Shown: piece by piece, positions 25,866 through 34,882 of the stretch
Position numbering within the stretch: the stretch's first letter is position 1
Layout of the letters: each line of letters begins with the position of its first letter
DNA from: SSSZ01 sp036732025
Lineage (GTDB): Bacteria > Pseudomonadota > Gammaproteobacteria > Burkholderiales > Rhodocyclaceae
Reading direction: 5' to 3'
Assembly (NCBI GenBank): GCA_036732025.1
Contig: DAINDE010000017.1
Location: forward strand, 6,116 to 70,115
DNA: 64,000 nucleotides
Made by a program: the position numbers and the translations under genes
The notes under the pieces: generated by a model
Databases searched by the model: none
What the model saw: the letters and a program-made list of their open reading frames with translations, nothing else
What the model was told of the DNA's origin: nothing

Positions 25866-27031
25866 GGGGTACCGCAAACGCTGCGGACGGTGGTGGCAAT
25901 GCAGGCCAGTTCGTCCTCCCGCAGATCCTGGTGGCAGGCGAGCTGGAAGACCTCGGACGACCACTGCAGGCCGACGTCTCCGGGGAGCGCCGGGGTGTCC
26001 GGCCACAGCCAGTTCCAGCGGAAGACCGGCAAGCCGAGCTGGCGCAGGCGGGCGTACTTGGCGTCCGGGTCGCTGACCCGCAGCGGGAAGACATAGGGCA
26101 CGGCATGCTCGGGCAGGTCGGGGCGCAGGGGCGCGAAGCCGGAGTGCCCGGAGAGGGCTGCCGCCAATTGCCGGTAGTTGGCGCGGCGCCGCTCGGCGAT
26201 GCGCCGGGGGTCCGCCACGAGGGGGATCGCCTTGGAAATGGCCTCGGGCTCCTGGTGGGCCAGGTCCATGTCGAAGCTGTAGGTGAGCGGGCCGGGAACG
26301 CCAGCGCCAGCCGAGGTCGTCGGCGCCTCCTGGCTGGGCGGCCGGCGCACGGAATTCTTGGCCCGGAAGGCCAGCCGCAGGAGCGGGGCAAGGACCCGCA
26401 GGCGCCGGTAGTCGCCGGCGGTTTCCAGGATATCCACCAGGGCCTTGACCTGGCGGACGGGCCCGGGGGCGGCCAGCCGGGCGCCCACTTCGCCGGCGGC
26501 GGCGGCGACGAGGATGCCGCCCGAGGGCACGGGAAAGAACTTGGTCAGGCTGGCGATGGCGAAGTCGCCCCACTGGCCCACCGGCCGGCCGTCCGCCTGG
26601 CCGAAGAAGGCATGGGCGCAATCCTCGATCAGGGCGAGACCCCGCCGTTCGCAGAACTCCCGGAATTTCCCCATGGGCTGGGGCAGGCCGAAGAAATGGG
26701 GGACGATGATGGCCCGGGTGTGGCTGTCGATGGCGCCGGCCAGGTAGTCGAGGATGGGTTCGCCGCGCTCGTTGATGGGGTAGTAGCGGGGCGTGGCGCC
26801 GAGCTTGACGATGGGCGCCACCATGGTCGGGCAGTGGTAGGTGGGCACCAGGATCTCGTCGCCGGCGCCGATGCCCAGTTGTTCCAGGCCGAGGGCGATG
26901 GCGGCGCGGCCGCTGGCGGTCATCACCCGGCTGGGGCTGTCGAGGATGGAGGGCGGCGGCGCGCTGCCCCGCCGGCCGAAGGTGTGCCAGTCGAGCACCG
27001 GCAGGCGCGGAATGTCGCGGGGTTCTGTCAT
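25862..27031 (-). CDS. DegT/DnrJ/EryC1/StrS family aminotransferase
   Basis: A 389-residue PLP-dependent sugar aminotransferase-like protein. The PLP lysine is K164 in ASLTKFFPVPSGG, the cofactor-binding Asp in IEDCAHAFFG (D137), and VPTYHCPTMVAPIVKLGA is the family's N-terminal block. It probably forms a 4-amino or similar NDP-sugar for the glycan. It is first in the minus-strand operon. The upstream gap has a TATGAT element on the minus strand (27081-27086) but no clear -35 box. Confidence 0.83.
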   Translation of the reverse strand: MTEPRDIPRLPVLDWHTFGRRGSAPPPSILDSPSRVMTASGRAAIALGLEQLGIGAGDEILVPTYHCPTMVAPIVKLGATPRYYPINERGEPILDYLAGAIDSHTRAIIVPHFFGLPQPMGKFREFCERRGLALIEDCAHAFFGQADGRPVGQWGDFAIASLTKFFPVPSGGILVAAAAGEVGARLAAPGPVRQVKALVDILETAGDYRRLRVLAPLLRLAFRAKNSVRRPPSQEAPTTSAGAGVPGPLTYSFDMDLAHQEPEAISKAIPLVADPRRIAERRRANYRQLAAALSGHSGFAPLRPDLPEHAVPYVFPLRVSDPDAKYARLRQLGLPVFRWNWLWPDTPALPGDVGLQWSSEVFQLACHQDLREDELACIATTVRSVCGTP

Positions 27032-27152
27032 GGGTCTGGGAGCGGGTTCCCGGCCTTATCGTTTTCCGGGCGATTAATCTATCATAGGAATTCGTTCCCC
27101 CATGCCGCGGGCGCTGCCCATCCGTGGAAAAGGACACGGACCGGGGCCGGCC

Positions 27153-27166
27153 GGCACGGTTGATGC
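27153..27166 (+). promoter_or_regulatory. Candidate sigma-54 promoter (-24/-12)
   Basis: GGCACGGTTGATGC carries the invariant GG and GC at the sigma-54 spacing of ten bases and matches the TGGCAC-N5-TTGC consensus except for one base in the -12 block and C for T in front. A start site about a dozen bases downstream would give a leader of about 20 bases before the beta-helix gene. The sigma-54 activator PrsR is encoded nearby at 36994. Confidence 0.4.
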
Positions 27167-27198
27167 GCGGGTCATGGCAATTGCCGGGAGGTGTGACG

Positions 27199-28362
27199 AT
27201 GCAAGGAAGATTTTTCGGCAGGGCCCGGGCTGCGGGCCTTGCCCTGCTGCTGGCGGCGACTGCCGGCATGGCTGCGGCGAGAACGCTGCAGGTCGGCCCG
27301 GAGCGCGAAATCCGCACCCTTGCCGCCGCTGCCAGGGAGGCCCGGGACGGGGACGCGGTGGAAGTGGATGCTGGCACCTACCGGGGCGACGTGGCGGTGT
27401 GGACCCAGGGCGATCTGACCATCCGCGGCGTCGGCGGCCCCGTCCGCCTGGAGGCCGCCGGGGCGAGCGCCGAGGGCAAGGCCATCTGGGTGCTGCGGGG
27501 CGGGCGTTTCCGCGTCGACAACATCGAATTCCACGGCGCCCGGGTGCCCGACCGCAACGGCGCCGGCATCCGCCTGGAGAAAGGCAGCCTGACCGTTCGC
27601 CACTGCCGGTTTGCGGACAATGAAAACGGCATCCTGACCGGCTTCGACACCGCCGGCGAACTGACCGTCGAGAACAGCGAGTTCATCAGGAACGGCGGCG
27701 GGGACGGCCAGGCCCACAATCTCTACGTGGGCCCCCTCCGGCGCCTGACGGTGACCGGCAGCTATTTTCACCACGCCCGGGTGGGGCACCTTGTGAAGAG
27801 CCGGGCCCAGGAAAACCACATCCTCTATAACCGCCTCGCCGACGAAGGGGGGGGCGCCAGCTATGAGCTGGAATTCACCAACGGGGGCGTGGCTTACGTC
27901 ATCGGCAACGTCATCCAGCAGGGGCCGGGCACCCAGAATCCCTTCCTGGTTTCCTACGGCGCCGAAGGCTACCAGGGCCAACGCCACGAACTGTACCTGG
28001 TGAACAACACCCTGGTCGATGAGCGCCCCGGCGGCGGATTCTTCCTGCGGGTGGCGCCGGGCAAGGTCCGGGTGGTGGCCGCCAACAACCTGCTGCTGGG
28101 ACCGAACCCCCTGGCGCTGCCGGCTGACGCGGTGGCGGGGAACAACGTCGCGGCAGCGCCGGCCGATCTGGCCGGCGGGGATCAGGCCTACCGCCTGCGC
28201 CGCAGCGCGGCGGAGCGCCTGGCGGGCAAGGCGATGCCGGCGGAAGACGCGGCCGGCGCCAGCCTGCTGCCGACCATGGAGTACGTACATCCCCTCGGCG
28301 CAAAGCCGCTGCCGAAGGGGGTCAAGCTCCTTCCCGGAGCATTGCAGACGCCGGCGCCGTGA
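27199..28362 (+). CDS. Secreted right-handed parallel beta-helix protein
   Basis: A 387-residue exported protein. The signal peptide is GLALLLAATAGMAAA (start at ATG 27199 behind GGGAGGTG; an upstream in-frame ATG at 27124 has no such site). The body has pectate-lyase/NosD-like repeats: TLAAAAREARDGDAVEVDAG, DLTIRGVGGPVRLEA, VDNIEFHGARV, LTVRHCRFADNENGIL, LTVENSEFIRNGG, LTVTGSYFHHARVGH. These proteins often bind or cleave acidic polysaccharides, for example as epimerases or lyases. Its 3' end overlaps the convergent hydrolase gene by 41 bases. The candidate sigma-54 promoter upstream may tie it to PrsR. Confidence 0.8.
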   Translation: MQGRFFGRARAAGLALLLAATAGMAAARTLQVGPEREIRTLAAAAREARDGDAVEVDAGTYRGDVAVWTQGDLTIRGVGGPVRLEAAGASAEGKAIWVLRGGRFRVDNIEFHGARVPDRNGAGIRLEKGSLTVRHCRFADNENGILTGFDTAGELTVENSEFIRNGGGDGQAHNLYVGPLRRLTVTGSYFHHARVGHLVKSRAQENHILYNRLADEGGGASYELEFTNGGVAYVIGNVIQQGPGTQNPFLVSYGAEGYQGQRHELYLVNNTLVDERPGGGFFLRVAPGKVRVVAANNLLLGPNPLALPADAVAGNNVAAAPADLAGGDQAYRLRRSAAERLAGKAMPAEDAAGASLLPTMEYVHPLGAKPLPKGVKLLPGALQTPAP

Positions 28363-29209
28363 GGCTGGCGAGCCAGTCGGCGGTGGCGTTTTCCACCGCC
28401 TGCCGCCACTCGGCCGTGGAGAAGGTGTGGTCGGCCCCGGCGATGTCGTGGCGCTGCAGTTGCGGGCGGTGGAGGGCGTCCCGCCATTCCCCGCCGCTGT
28501 CGACGCAAGCCAGGAATTCCTTGGCGGTGTAATCCTCACTGCTCAGGATGAGCAGGAGGGGGCCGGGAAAGCTGGCCCATCCCCGGGCCATGGCCGTCTG
28601 GAACGGCAGTTCGGCCGCCGCCGGGCTGGCGGAAGGAGGGGCGGCGGCAAGGCGAAGGCTGCGCAGCAGACCCCCGGCGGCGCCCAGGATGTCGATGCGG
28701 CCGCTCAGGAGCTTGGCCCAGAATTCCCGGTCGAGGAGCCGTTGCCCGTAATAGTGCTGCACATGGGTGCGGGCCAGGGTGGCCTCCGAGCGCACCCAGG
28801 GATTGAGCAGGCACAGCCCGGCCAGCCGCGGATCCCGCTGACGGTGCCAGTAGAGCAGGGCAGCCGAGGCGGCGTCGCACAGGCCCCAGAGGACCACTCT
28901 TGTCACTGCGGGGCAGCGGGCCTGCAGGCAATCGATGGCGGCGGCGATGTCGTCGTCCACCTGTTGGAAATCGCGGGGGTCGCCGGTGCTGTCCCCCATG
29001 CCCCGGTAGTCGAAGCGCAGGGTGGCGAAGCCCCTGGCCGCCAGGGCACGGGACAGCAGCAGGAACTGGCGGTGACTGCCGACCCGGGTCTGCGGCCCGC
29101 CGACGACGATGACCACGCCTACGTCGGCCGGCGCCTCGGGGCAGGCGACGATGCCCTGCAGCGTTTCGCCGCGGCAGGGAAAGGCGAGGGCCTCCTCGCG
29201 GAAAATCAT
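28322..29209 (-). CDS. XrtA system-associated alpha/beta hydrolase 1
   Basis: A 295-residue alpha/beta-hydrolase resembling the exosortase A-associated hydrolase 1 group. Motifs are VVIVVGGPQTRVGSHRQF, RFDYRGMGDSTGDPR, the nucleophile elbow LWGLCDAAS with Cys at the nucleophile position (C111), LLILSSEDYTAKEF and the late histidine in AGADHTFS. It is always found near the hydrolase 2 type, here coupled to it by ATGA (29206-29209). The substrate is not known; the acyl carrier protein, ligase and decarboxylase next door suggest a thioester or amide of a decarboxylated amino acid. Confidence 0.85.
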   Translation of the reverse strand: MIFREEALAFPCRGETLQGIVACPEAPADVGVVIVVGGPQTRVGSHRQFLLLSRALAARGFATLRFDYRGMGDSTGDPRDFQQVDDDIAAAIDCLQARCPAVTRVVLWGLCDAASAALLYWHRQRDPRLAGLCLLNPWVRSEATLARTHVQHYYGQRLLDREFWAKLLSGRIDILGAAGGLLRSLRLAAAPPSASPAAAELPFQTAMARGWASFPGPLLLILSSEDYTAKEFLACVDSGGEWRDALHRPQLQRHDIAGADHTFSTAEWRQAVENATADWLASLTAPASAMLREGA

Positions 29210-30018
29210 GGCGCGGCCTCGGCCAGGGCGGCCAGGGTGGCGGCCAGGAGGGCGGGGGATTCCTCGATTTCCGTGGTCTGCCAGAAGGCCGGCCCGCCGA
29301 TGGCGGCGCTGGCAACCTGGAAGTCGGCCTGGCGCCAGCGTTCCAGCCATTTGCCGGCGGCCGGGGAGAGCTGGGGGTCTGGCCGGCCGGATGTTTCCAG
29401 CCAGACCAGGCGGCCGGCGCCGGCGGGCGGTTCGAGCTCGGCCCGGGCCAGGGGATCGGCCAGGGCCGGCGCCAGCCGGTAGCCGGCGATTTCCACCGCC
29501 TGGCCGGCAGCCAGCTGCTGCTGCGGGCTGGCCTCGCCGGCCCCGCCGTCGCCGGCGATCAGGTCGCCAGCCAGCTTGAGGCGCAGGAATTGCTGCAGGT
29601 ACTGCTTGCCGGAGGCCACCGGCTGCCAGAACAGGAAATTGACGCTGCCGCCCAGGGCCGGCGCCGCCTGGACGGCCAGCAGGCAGCCCAGGCGCAGCCC
29701 CCACAGCCAGAGGGGGGCGTCGGTCCGGCTGCGCAGCCATTGCGCCGCGGCCAGCACGTCATCCTGCCAGGCCGGCCAGGTGGCGTCGCCGAAATCCCCG
29801 GCGCTGTCGCCGCAGCCCAGCAGATCCACCTGCAGGACGGCGAAACCGGCGGCGGCCAACTGCCGGCTCTGCCGGGCCGCCATGCGCCGGGATTTGTTCA
29901 TTTCCTCGGCGAAGGGATGGAGATAGAGCACGGCGCCCCGCGGCGTGCCGCCGGCCGGGGGGTGGAAGAGGCAATAGCGCGGTCCGCCGGGGGCGGGGAG
30001 GAAGAAGGGCTCGCTCAC
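29206..30018 (-). CDS. XrtA system-associated alpha/beta hydrolase 2
   Basis: A 270-residue protein resembling the exosortase A-associated hydrolase 2 group. LYLHPFAEEMNKSRRM matches the family's conserved HPFAEEMN block, and VLQVDLLGCGDSAGDF follows. The expected nucleophile elbow reads LWGLRLGCLL, with Arg (R109) where Ser or Cys would be. Unless another residue serves, this partner may be non-catalytic or use an unusual mechanism. It is second of three in the minus-strand operon acp-hydrolase 2-hydrolase 1, starting ten bases after the acp stop. Confidence 0.85.
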   Translation of the reverse strand: MSEPFFLPAPGGPRYCLFHPPAGGTPRGAVLYLHPFAEEMNKSRRMAARQSRQLAAAGFAVLQVDLLGCGDSAGDFGDATWPAWQDDVLAAAQWLRSRTDAPLWLWGLRLGCLLAVQAAPALGGSVNFLFWQPVASGKQYLQQFLRLKLAGDLIAGDGGAGEASPQQQLAAGQAVEIAGYRLAPALADPLARAELEPPAGAGRLVWLETSGRPDPQLSPAAGKWLERWRQADFQVASAAIGGPAFWQTTEIEESPALLAATLAALAEAAP

Positions 30019-30028
30019 GCCGCCGCGG

Positions 30029-30280
30029 TCAGGCGTCGACCTTGCCCTGCACGAATTCCACCAGGGAGCCCAGGGTGGCGAAGGTGCCGCCGTCGATCTC
30101 GTCGTCGTCCACGGCGAAGCCGAAGCGTTCCTCGAGGGTGGTCAGCAGGGCCACGACGGCCATGGAATCCAGCTCGGGAATGGCGCCGAGCAGCGGCGTG
30201 TCGAGGCCGAAGCCGGCGGCGCGGCCGTTCAGGCTGAGGATTTCGTCGAGGATGGCGACCACTTCTTGCTTGATGTCCAA
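30029..30280 (-). CDS. Acyl carrier protein, XrtA system-associated
   Basis: An 83-residue phosphopantetheine-binding carrier protein. The attachment serine is S39 in IPELDSMAVVALL, with four-helix spacing and an acidic surface (VDDDEIDGG). I chose a TTG start at 30278-30280 because GGGAG stands six bases upstream. The alternative ATG at 30314-30316 overlaps a TATAAT box and would lie upstream of the transcript. It probably carries the substrate activated by the divergently encoded acyl-CoA ligase-like enzyme. Confidence 0.83.
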   Translation of the reverse strand: MDIKQEVVAILDEILSLNGRAAGFGLDTPLLGAIPELDSMAVVALLTTLEERFGFAVDDDEIDGGTFATLGSLVEFVQGKVDA

Positions 30281-30314
30281 CGTCTTCTCCCGGGGGCAGA
30301 GCAAATCAGCGGGC

Positions 30315-30320
30315 ATTATA
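30315..30320 (-). promoter_or_regulatory. Candidate -10 box for the acp-hydrolase operon
   Basis: The minus strand reads TATAAT, a perfect -10 hexamer, placing transcription start at about 30308, about 28 bases before the TTG start. The -35 region is weak. It lies in the 142-base divergent gap shared with the ligase gene. Confidence 0.45.
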
Positions 30321-30422
30321 GGGTGAGAAAGCCCCCGGGACTGTGAGATACTCAACGCCGTTATGAGCGCTGGATAAGCTACCCTGTCCGGCCCGGGCTG
30401 CGGCCCGCCGATCTGTCGAGTG

Positions 30423-32024
<1,602 letters not shown>

Positions 32025-32057
32025 GCCGCCGCCCTTTTACCTGGGTTCTTGAACACT

Positions 32058-33302
32058 ATGGAACAGACAGCACGCCCGGCACCGCGCCACGCGCCGATGG
32101 ATCAGTTTCCGGTCGTCGCCGGCGAACTGCAGGTGGGCGGGATTCCTCTCTCGCGCCTGGCGGCCCGCGTCGGCCGTACTCCCTTCTATGCCTACGACCG
32201 GCGGTTGTTGAGCCGGCGGGTGGCGGAGCTGCGCCAGGCGCTGCCGGCCGCGGTGAAGCTCCACTACGCCATGAAGGCCAACCCCCTTCCGGCCCTGGTG
32301 GGCCACATGGCGGGCCTGGTGGATGGCATCGACGTGGCGTCGGCCGGGGAGCTCAAGGTGGCCCTGGACGCCGGCGCCGATCCGCGGGAAATCAGTTTCG
32401 CCGGTCCCGGCAAGCAGATCGGCGAACTGCGCCAGGCGGTTGCCGCCGGCATCCTCGTCAATATCGAGTCCTTCCGGGAGGTCGGGCTGCTGGCGGAGAT
32501 TTCCGCCGAACTCACCCTTCCGGCCAGGGTGGCGGTGCGGGTGAATCCCGATTTCGAACTGAAGAACTCCGGCATGAAGATGGGGGGCGGCCCCAAGCAG
32601 TTCGGCGTCGACGCCGAACAGGTGCCCGCATTGCTGGCTGCCATCGGCGCTGCCGGCCTGGCTTTCGAGGGCTTCCATCTTTTCGCCGGCTCCCAGAACC
32701 TGCGGGCTGAGGCCATCGTCGAGGCCCAGCAGAAGAGTTTCGAACTCGCCCTCCGGCTGGCGGGGGCGGCGCCGGGGCCGGTGCGCTTCCTCAACCTGGG
32801 CGGGGGCTTCGGCATTCCTTATTTCCCCGGGGAATCCCGCCTCGACCTGGCGCCGGTGGGCGCCAACTTGGCGACCTTGGCGGAGCGGGCCGCCACGGCG
32901 CTGCCCGAGGCGGCCCTGGTGATCGAGCTGGGGCGCTACCTGGTGGGCGAGGCCGGCATCTACGTGGCCCGGGTGGTGGACCGCAAGATTTCCCGGCGGC
33001 AGGTCTTTCTCGTCACCGACGGCGGCTTGCACCACCATTTGTCGGCCTCCGGCAATTTCGGCCAGGTCCTGCGCAAGAATTATCCGGCGGCCGTCGGCAA
33101 CCGCATGGGCGAGGGCGCCCTGGAGACGGCCTCGGTGGTGGGGCCGCTCTGCACGCCCCTGGATCTGCTGGCCGACCGTCTGGAACTGCCGGCAGCGCAG
33201 CCTGGCGATCTGGTGGTCGTCTTCCAGTCCGGTGCTTATGGTGCGAGCGCCAGTCCGCAAGCCTTCCTGGGGCATCCGGCGGTGGTCGAGGTGCTCGTTT
33301 GA
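32058..33302 (+). CDS. XrtA system-associated PLP-dependent decarboxylase
   Basis: A 414-residue fold-III PLP decarboxylase of the ornithine/diaminopimelate decarboxylase superfamily, matching the exosortase A-associated subgroup. The Schiff-base lysine is K73 in LHYAMKANPLPAL, with GIDVASAGEL, NPDFELKNSGMKMGGGPKQF, FHLFAGSQNL, NLGGGFGIPYF and the C-terminal FQSGAYGASASP. Together with the ligase, carrier protein and two hydrolases it forms a conserved accessory module of XrtA exopolysaccharide loci, whose product is not described. ATG 32058 is preferred over an upstream TTG at 32049. Confidence 0.88.
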   Translation: MEQTARPAPRHAPMDQFPVVAGELQVGGIPLSRLAARVGRTPFYAYDRRLLSRRVAELRQALPAAVKLHYAMKANPLPALVGHMAGLVDGIDVASAGELKVALDAGADPREISFAGPGKQIGELRQAVAAGILVNIESFREVGLLAEISAELTLPARVAVRVNPDFELKNSGMKMGGGPKQFGVDAEQVPALLAAIGAAGLAFEGFHLFAGSQNLRAEAIVEAQQKSFELALRLAGAAPGPVRFLNLGGGFGIPYFPGESRLDLAPVGANLATLAERAATALPEAALVIELGRYLVGEAGIYVARVVDRKISRRQVFLVTDGGLHHHLSASGNFGQVLRKNYPAAVGNRMGEGALETASVVGPLCTPLDLLADRLELPAAQPGDLVVVFQSGAYGASASPQAFLGHPAVVEVLV

Positions 33303-33322
33303 GGGGGGGCGGGCATTCGATT

Positions 33323-33351
33323 TTGGTCGTGAAATAATGCGCGGCTATTCT
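33323..33351 (+). promoter_or_regulatory. Weak candidate sigma-70 promoter before the sugar transferase
   Basis: TTGGTC and TATTCT are separated by 17 bases in the 158-base gap before the sugar transferase gene. It matches 3 and 4 of six consensus positions, so the call is tentative. No other clear element was seen in this gap. Confidence 0.25.
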
Positions 33352-33460
33352 TGCGGGCCGGAAATACAATGGGTCACGGTATGAGGGCGTACTTCACGCG
33401 GCGCCCGTGGGGGCGCGAAGGCGTATGGACCATGCGATCAGGGAATCGCGGAGATAAGCG

Positions 33461-34843
33461 GTGATCAAGTTGTTCAACCACTGGATTGGCTGGCGCACCC
33501 TGCTGCAGGTGCTGTTCGATTTTTCCTTCGTCTTCGTGGCGATGATCATCGCCGTGCTGTGGGTGGGGGCGGGGCTGGCCGTCGACGTCAAGATGGTTCT
33601 CGTCTATGCCGTCATCCTGGCGGCCACCATGCTAGTGCTCAACGCCTGGTTCGGCTTCTATCAGCGCCTGCACAACCGTACCATCTACCAGACCCGGGCG
33701 CGGGCGGTGCTTTCCCTCTATCTGGCGGTGCCCCTGGCTTACGGCCTGTTCGTCATGCTGCCGGTGGCCGAGGTGAGCCGCGAATTCCTGCAGCTTTCGG
33801 CCATGTCGGCAGTCTTCGGCATGCTCATCAACCGGGTCAGCTCCGCCCATTCCTCGCCGACCCAGATGCTGGTGCGGCGGATACTGGTTTTCGGCGCCGG
33901 GGCGAAGGCCCAGGCCGTGCGCAAGGCCCTCAACAAGTCCGATCCCACGGCCCAGATCGTCGGTTATTTCCCCAGCCCCGTCGAAGAGGAAATCAAGGTG
34001 CCCGCCGATCAGGTGCTGACGCGGGAACGCTCGCTGACGGAAACGGCTCGCCACCTCAAGGTGGACGAGATCGTCGTGGCGGTGACCGAGCGGCGGGGCG
34101 GCGTCCTGCCCCTGCGCGAGCTTCTCGACTGCAAGCTGGCCGGGGTGCGGGTTCTCGACCTGGCGAGCCATTTCGAGCAGACCCTGGGTCAGATTCGCCT
34201 CGATTCGCTTTACGCCGGCTGGCTCATTTTCGGCGATGGCTTCCGCCAGGGGTTCTGGCGAACCACCATCAAGCGCGCCTTCGACGTTGTTTGCGCCCTG
34301 ATCCTCCTGATCCTGGCGGCCCCCGTCATGGCCCTGGCTTCGCTGGCCATCATCCTGGAAAGCGGCATGCCTCTCTTCTACCGTCAGGAACGGGTGGGGC
34401 TCAACGGCCGTCTGTTTAACGTCATCAAGTTCCGCAGCATGCGCACCGACGCGGAAAAGGATGGCAAGCCCCGCTGGGCGACGGCCGGCGACGACCGGGT
34501 GACCAGGGTCGGCCGCATCATCCGCAAGCTGCGCATCGACGAGCTGCCCCAGCTGATCAGCGTCCTCAACGGCGACATGAGCCTGGTGGGCCCCCGCCCC
34601 GAGCGCCCCTATTTCGTCGATCAGCTTACCCGGGAAATACCTTTCTACGCCGTGCGCCACAGCGTCAAGCCGGGCGTCACCGGCTGGGCCCAGGTGCGTT
34701 ACCACTACGGCGCCTCGGTGGAGGACTCGGCGGAAAAGCTGCAGTACGACCTTTACTACGTGAAGAACCACACGCTGTTCCTGGATATCCTGGTCCTCTT
34801 CGAAACCATCGGCGTGGTTCTCACGGCGAAAGGCGCCCAATGA
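33461..34843 (+). CDS. PEP-CTERM system-associated sugar transferase (EpsB/WcaJ-like)
   Basis: A 460-residue polyisoprenyl-phosphate hexose-1-phosphate transferase. An N-terminal region has about four transmembrane helices and a Rossmann-like central domain (RRILVFGAGAKAQAVRKAL). The C-terminal bacterial sugar transferase domain has a membrane helix (VCALILLILAAPVMALASLA), FYRQERVGLNGRLF, IKFRSMRTDAEKDG, LRKLRIDELPQL and SLVGPRPERPYFV. It starts the repeat unit on undecaprenyl phosphate. The GTG start follows CGGAGATAAG. It heads the sugar transferase-prsK-prsR-prsT series. Confidence 0.92.
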   Translation: MIKLFNHWIGWRTLLQVLFDFSFVFVAMIIAVLWVGAGLAVDVKMVLVYAVILAATMLVLNAWFGFYQRLHNRTIYQTRARAVLSLYLAVPLAYGLFVMLPVAEVSREFLQLSAMSAVFGMLINRVSSAHSSPTQMLVRRILVFGAGAKAQAVRKALNKSDPTAQIVGYFPSPVEEEIKVPADQVLTRERSLTETARHLKVDEIVVAVTERRGGVLPLRELLDCKLAGVRVLDLASHFEQTLGQIRLDSLYAGWLIFGDGFRQGFWRTTIKRAFDVVCALILLILAAPVMALASLAIILESGMPLFYRQERVGLNGRLFNVIKFRSMRTDAEKDGKPRWATAGDDRVTRVGRIIRKLRIDELPQLISVLNGDMSLVGPRPERPYFVDQLTREIPFYAVRHSVKPGVTGWAQVRYHYGASVEDSAEKLQYDLYYVKNHTLFLDILVLFETIGVVLTAKGAQ

Positions 34844-34882
34844 CGCGACGTCCTGCCCGCCGGCGGGACGTGACGGTCCCCC

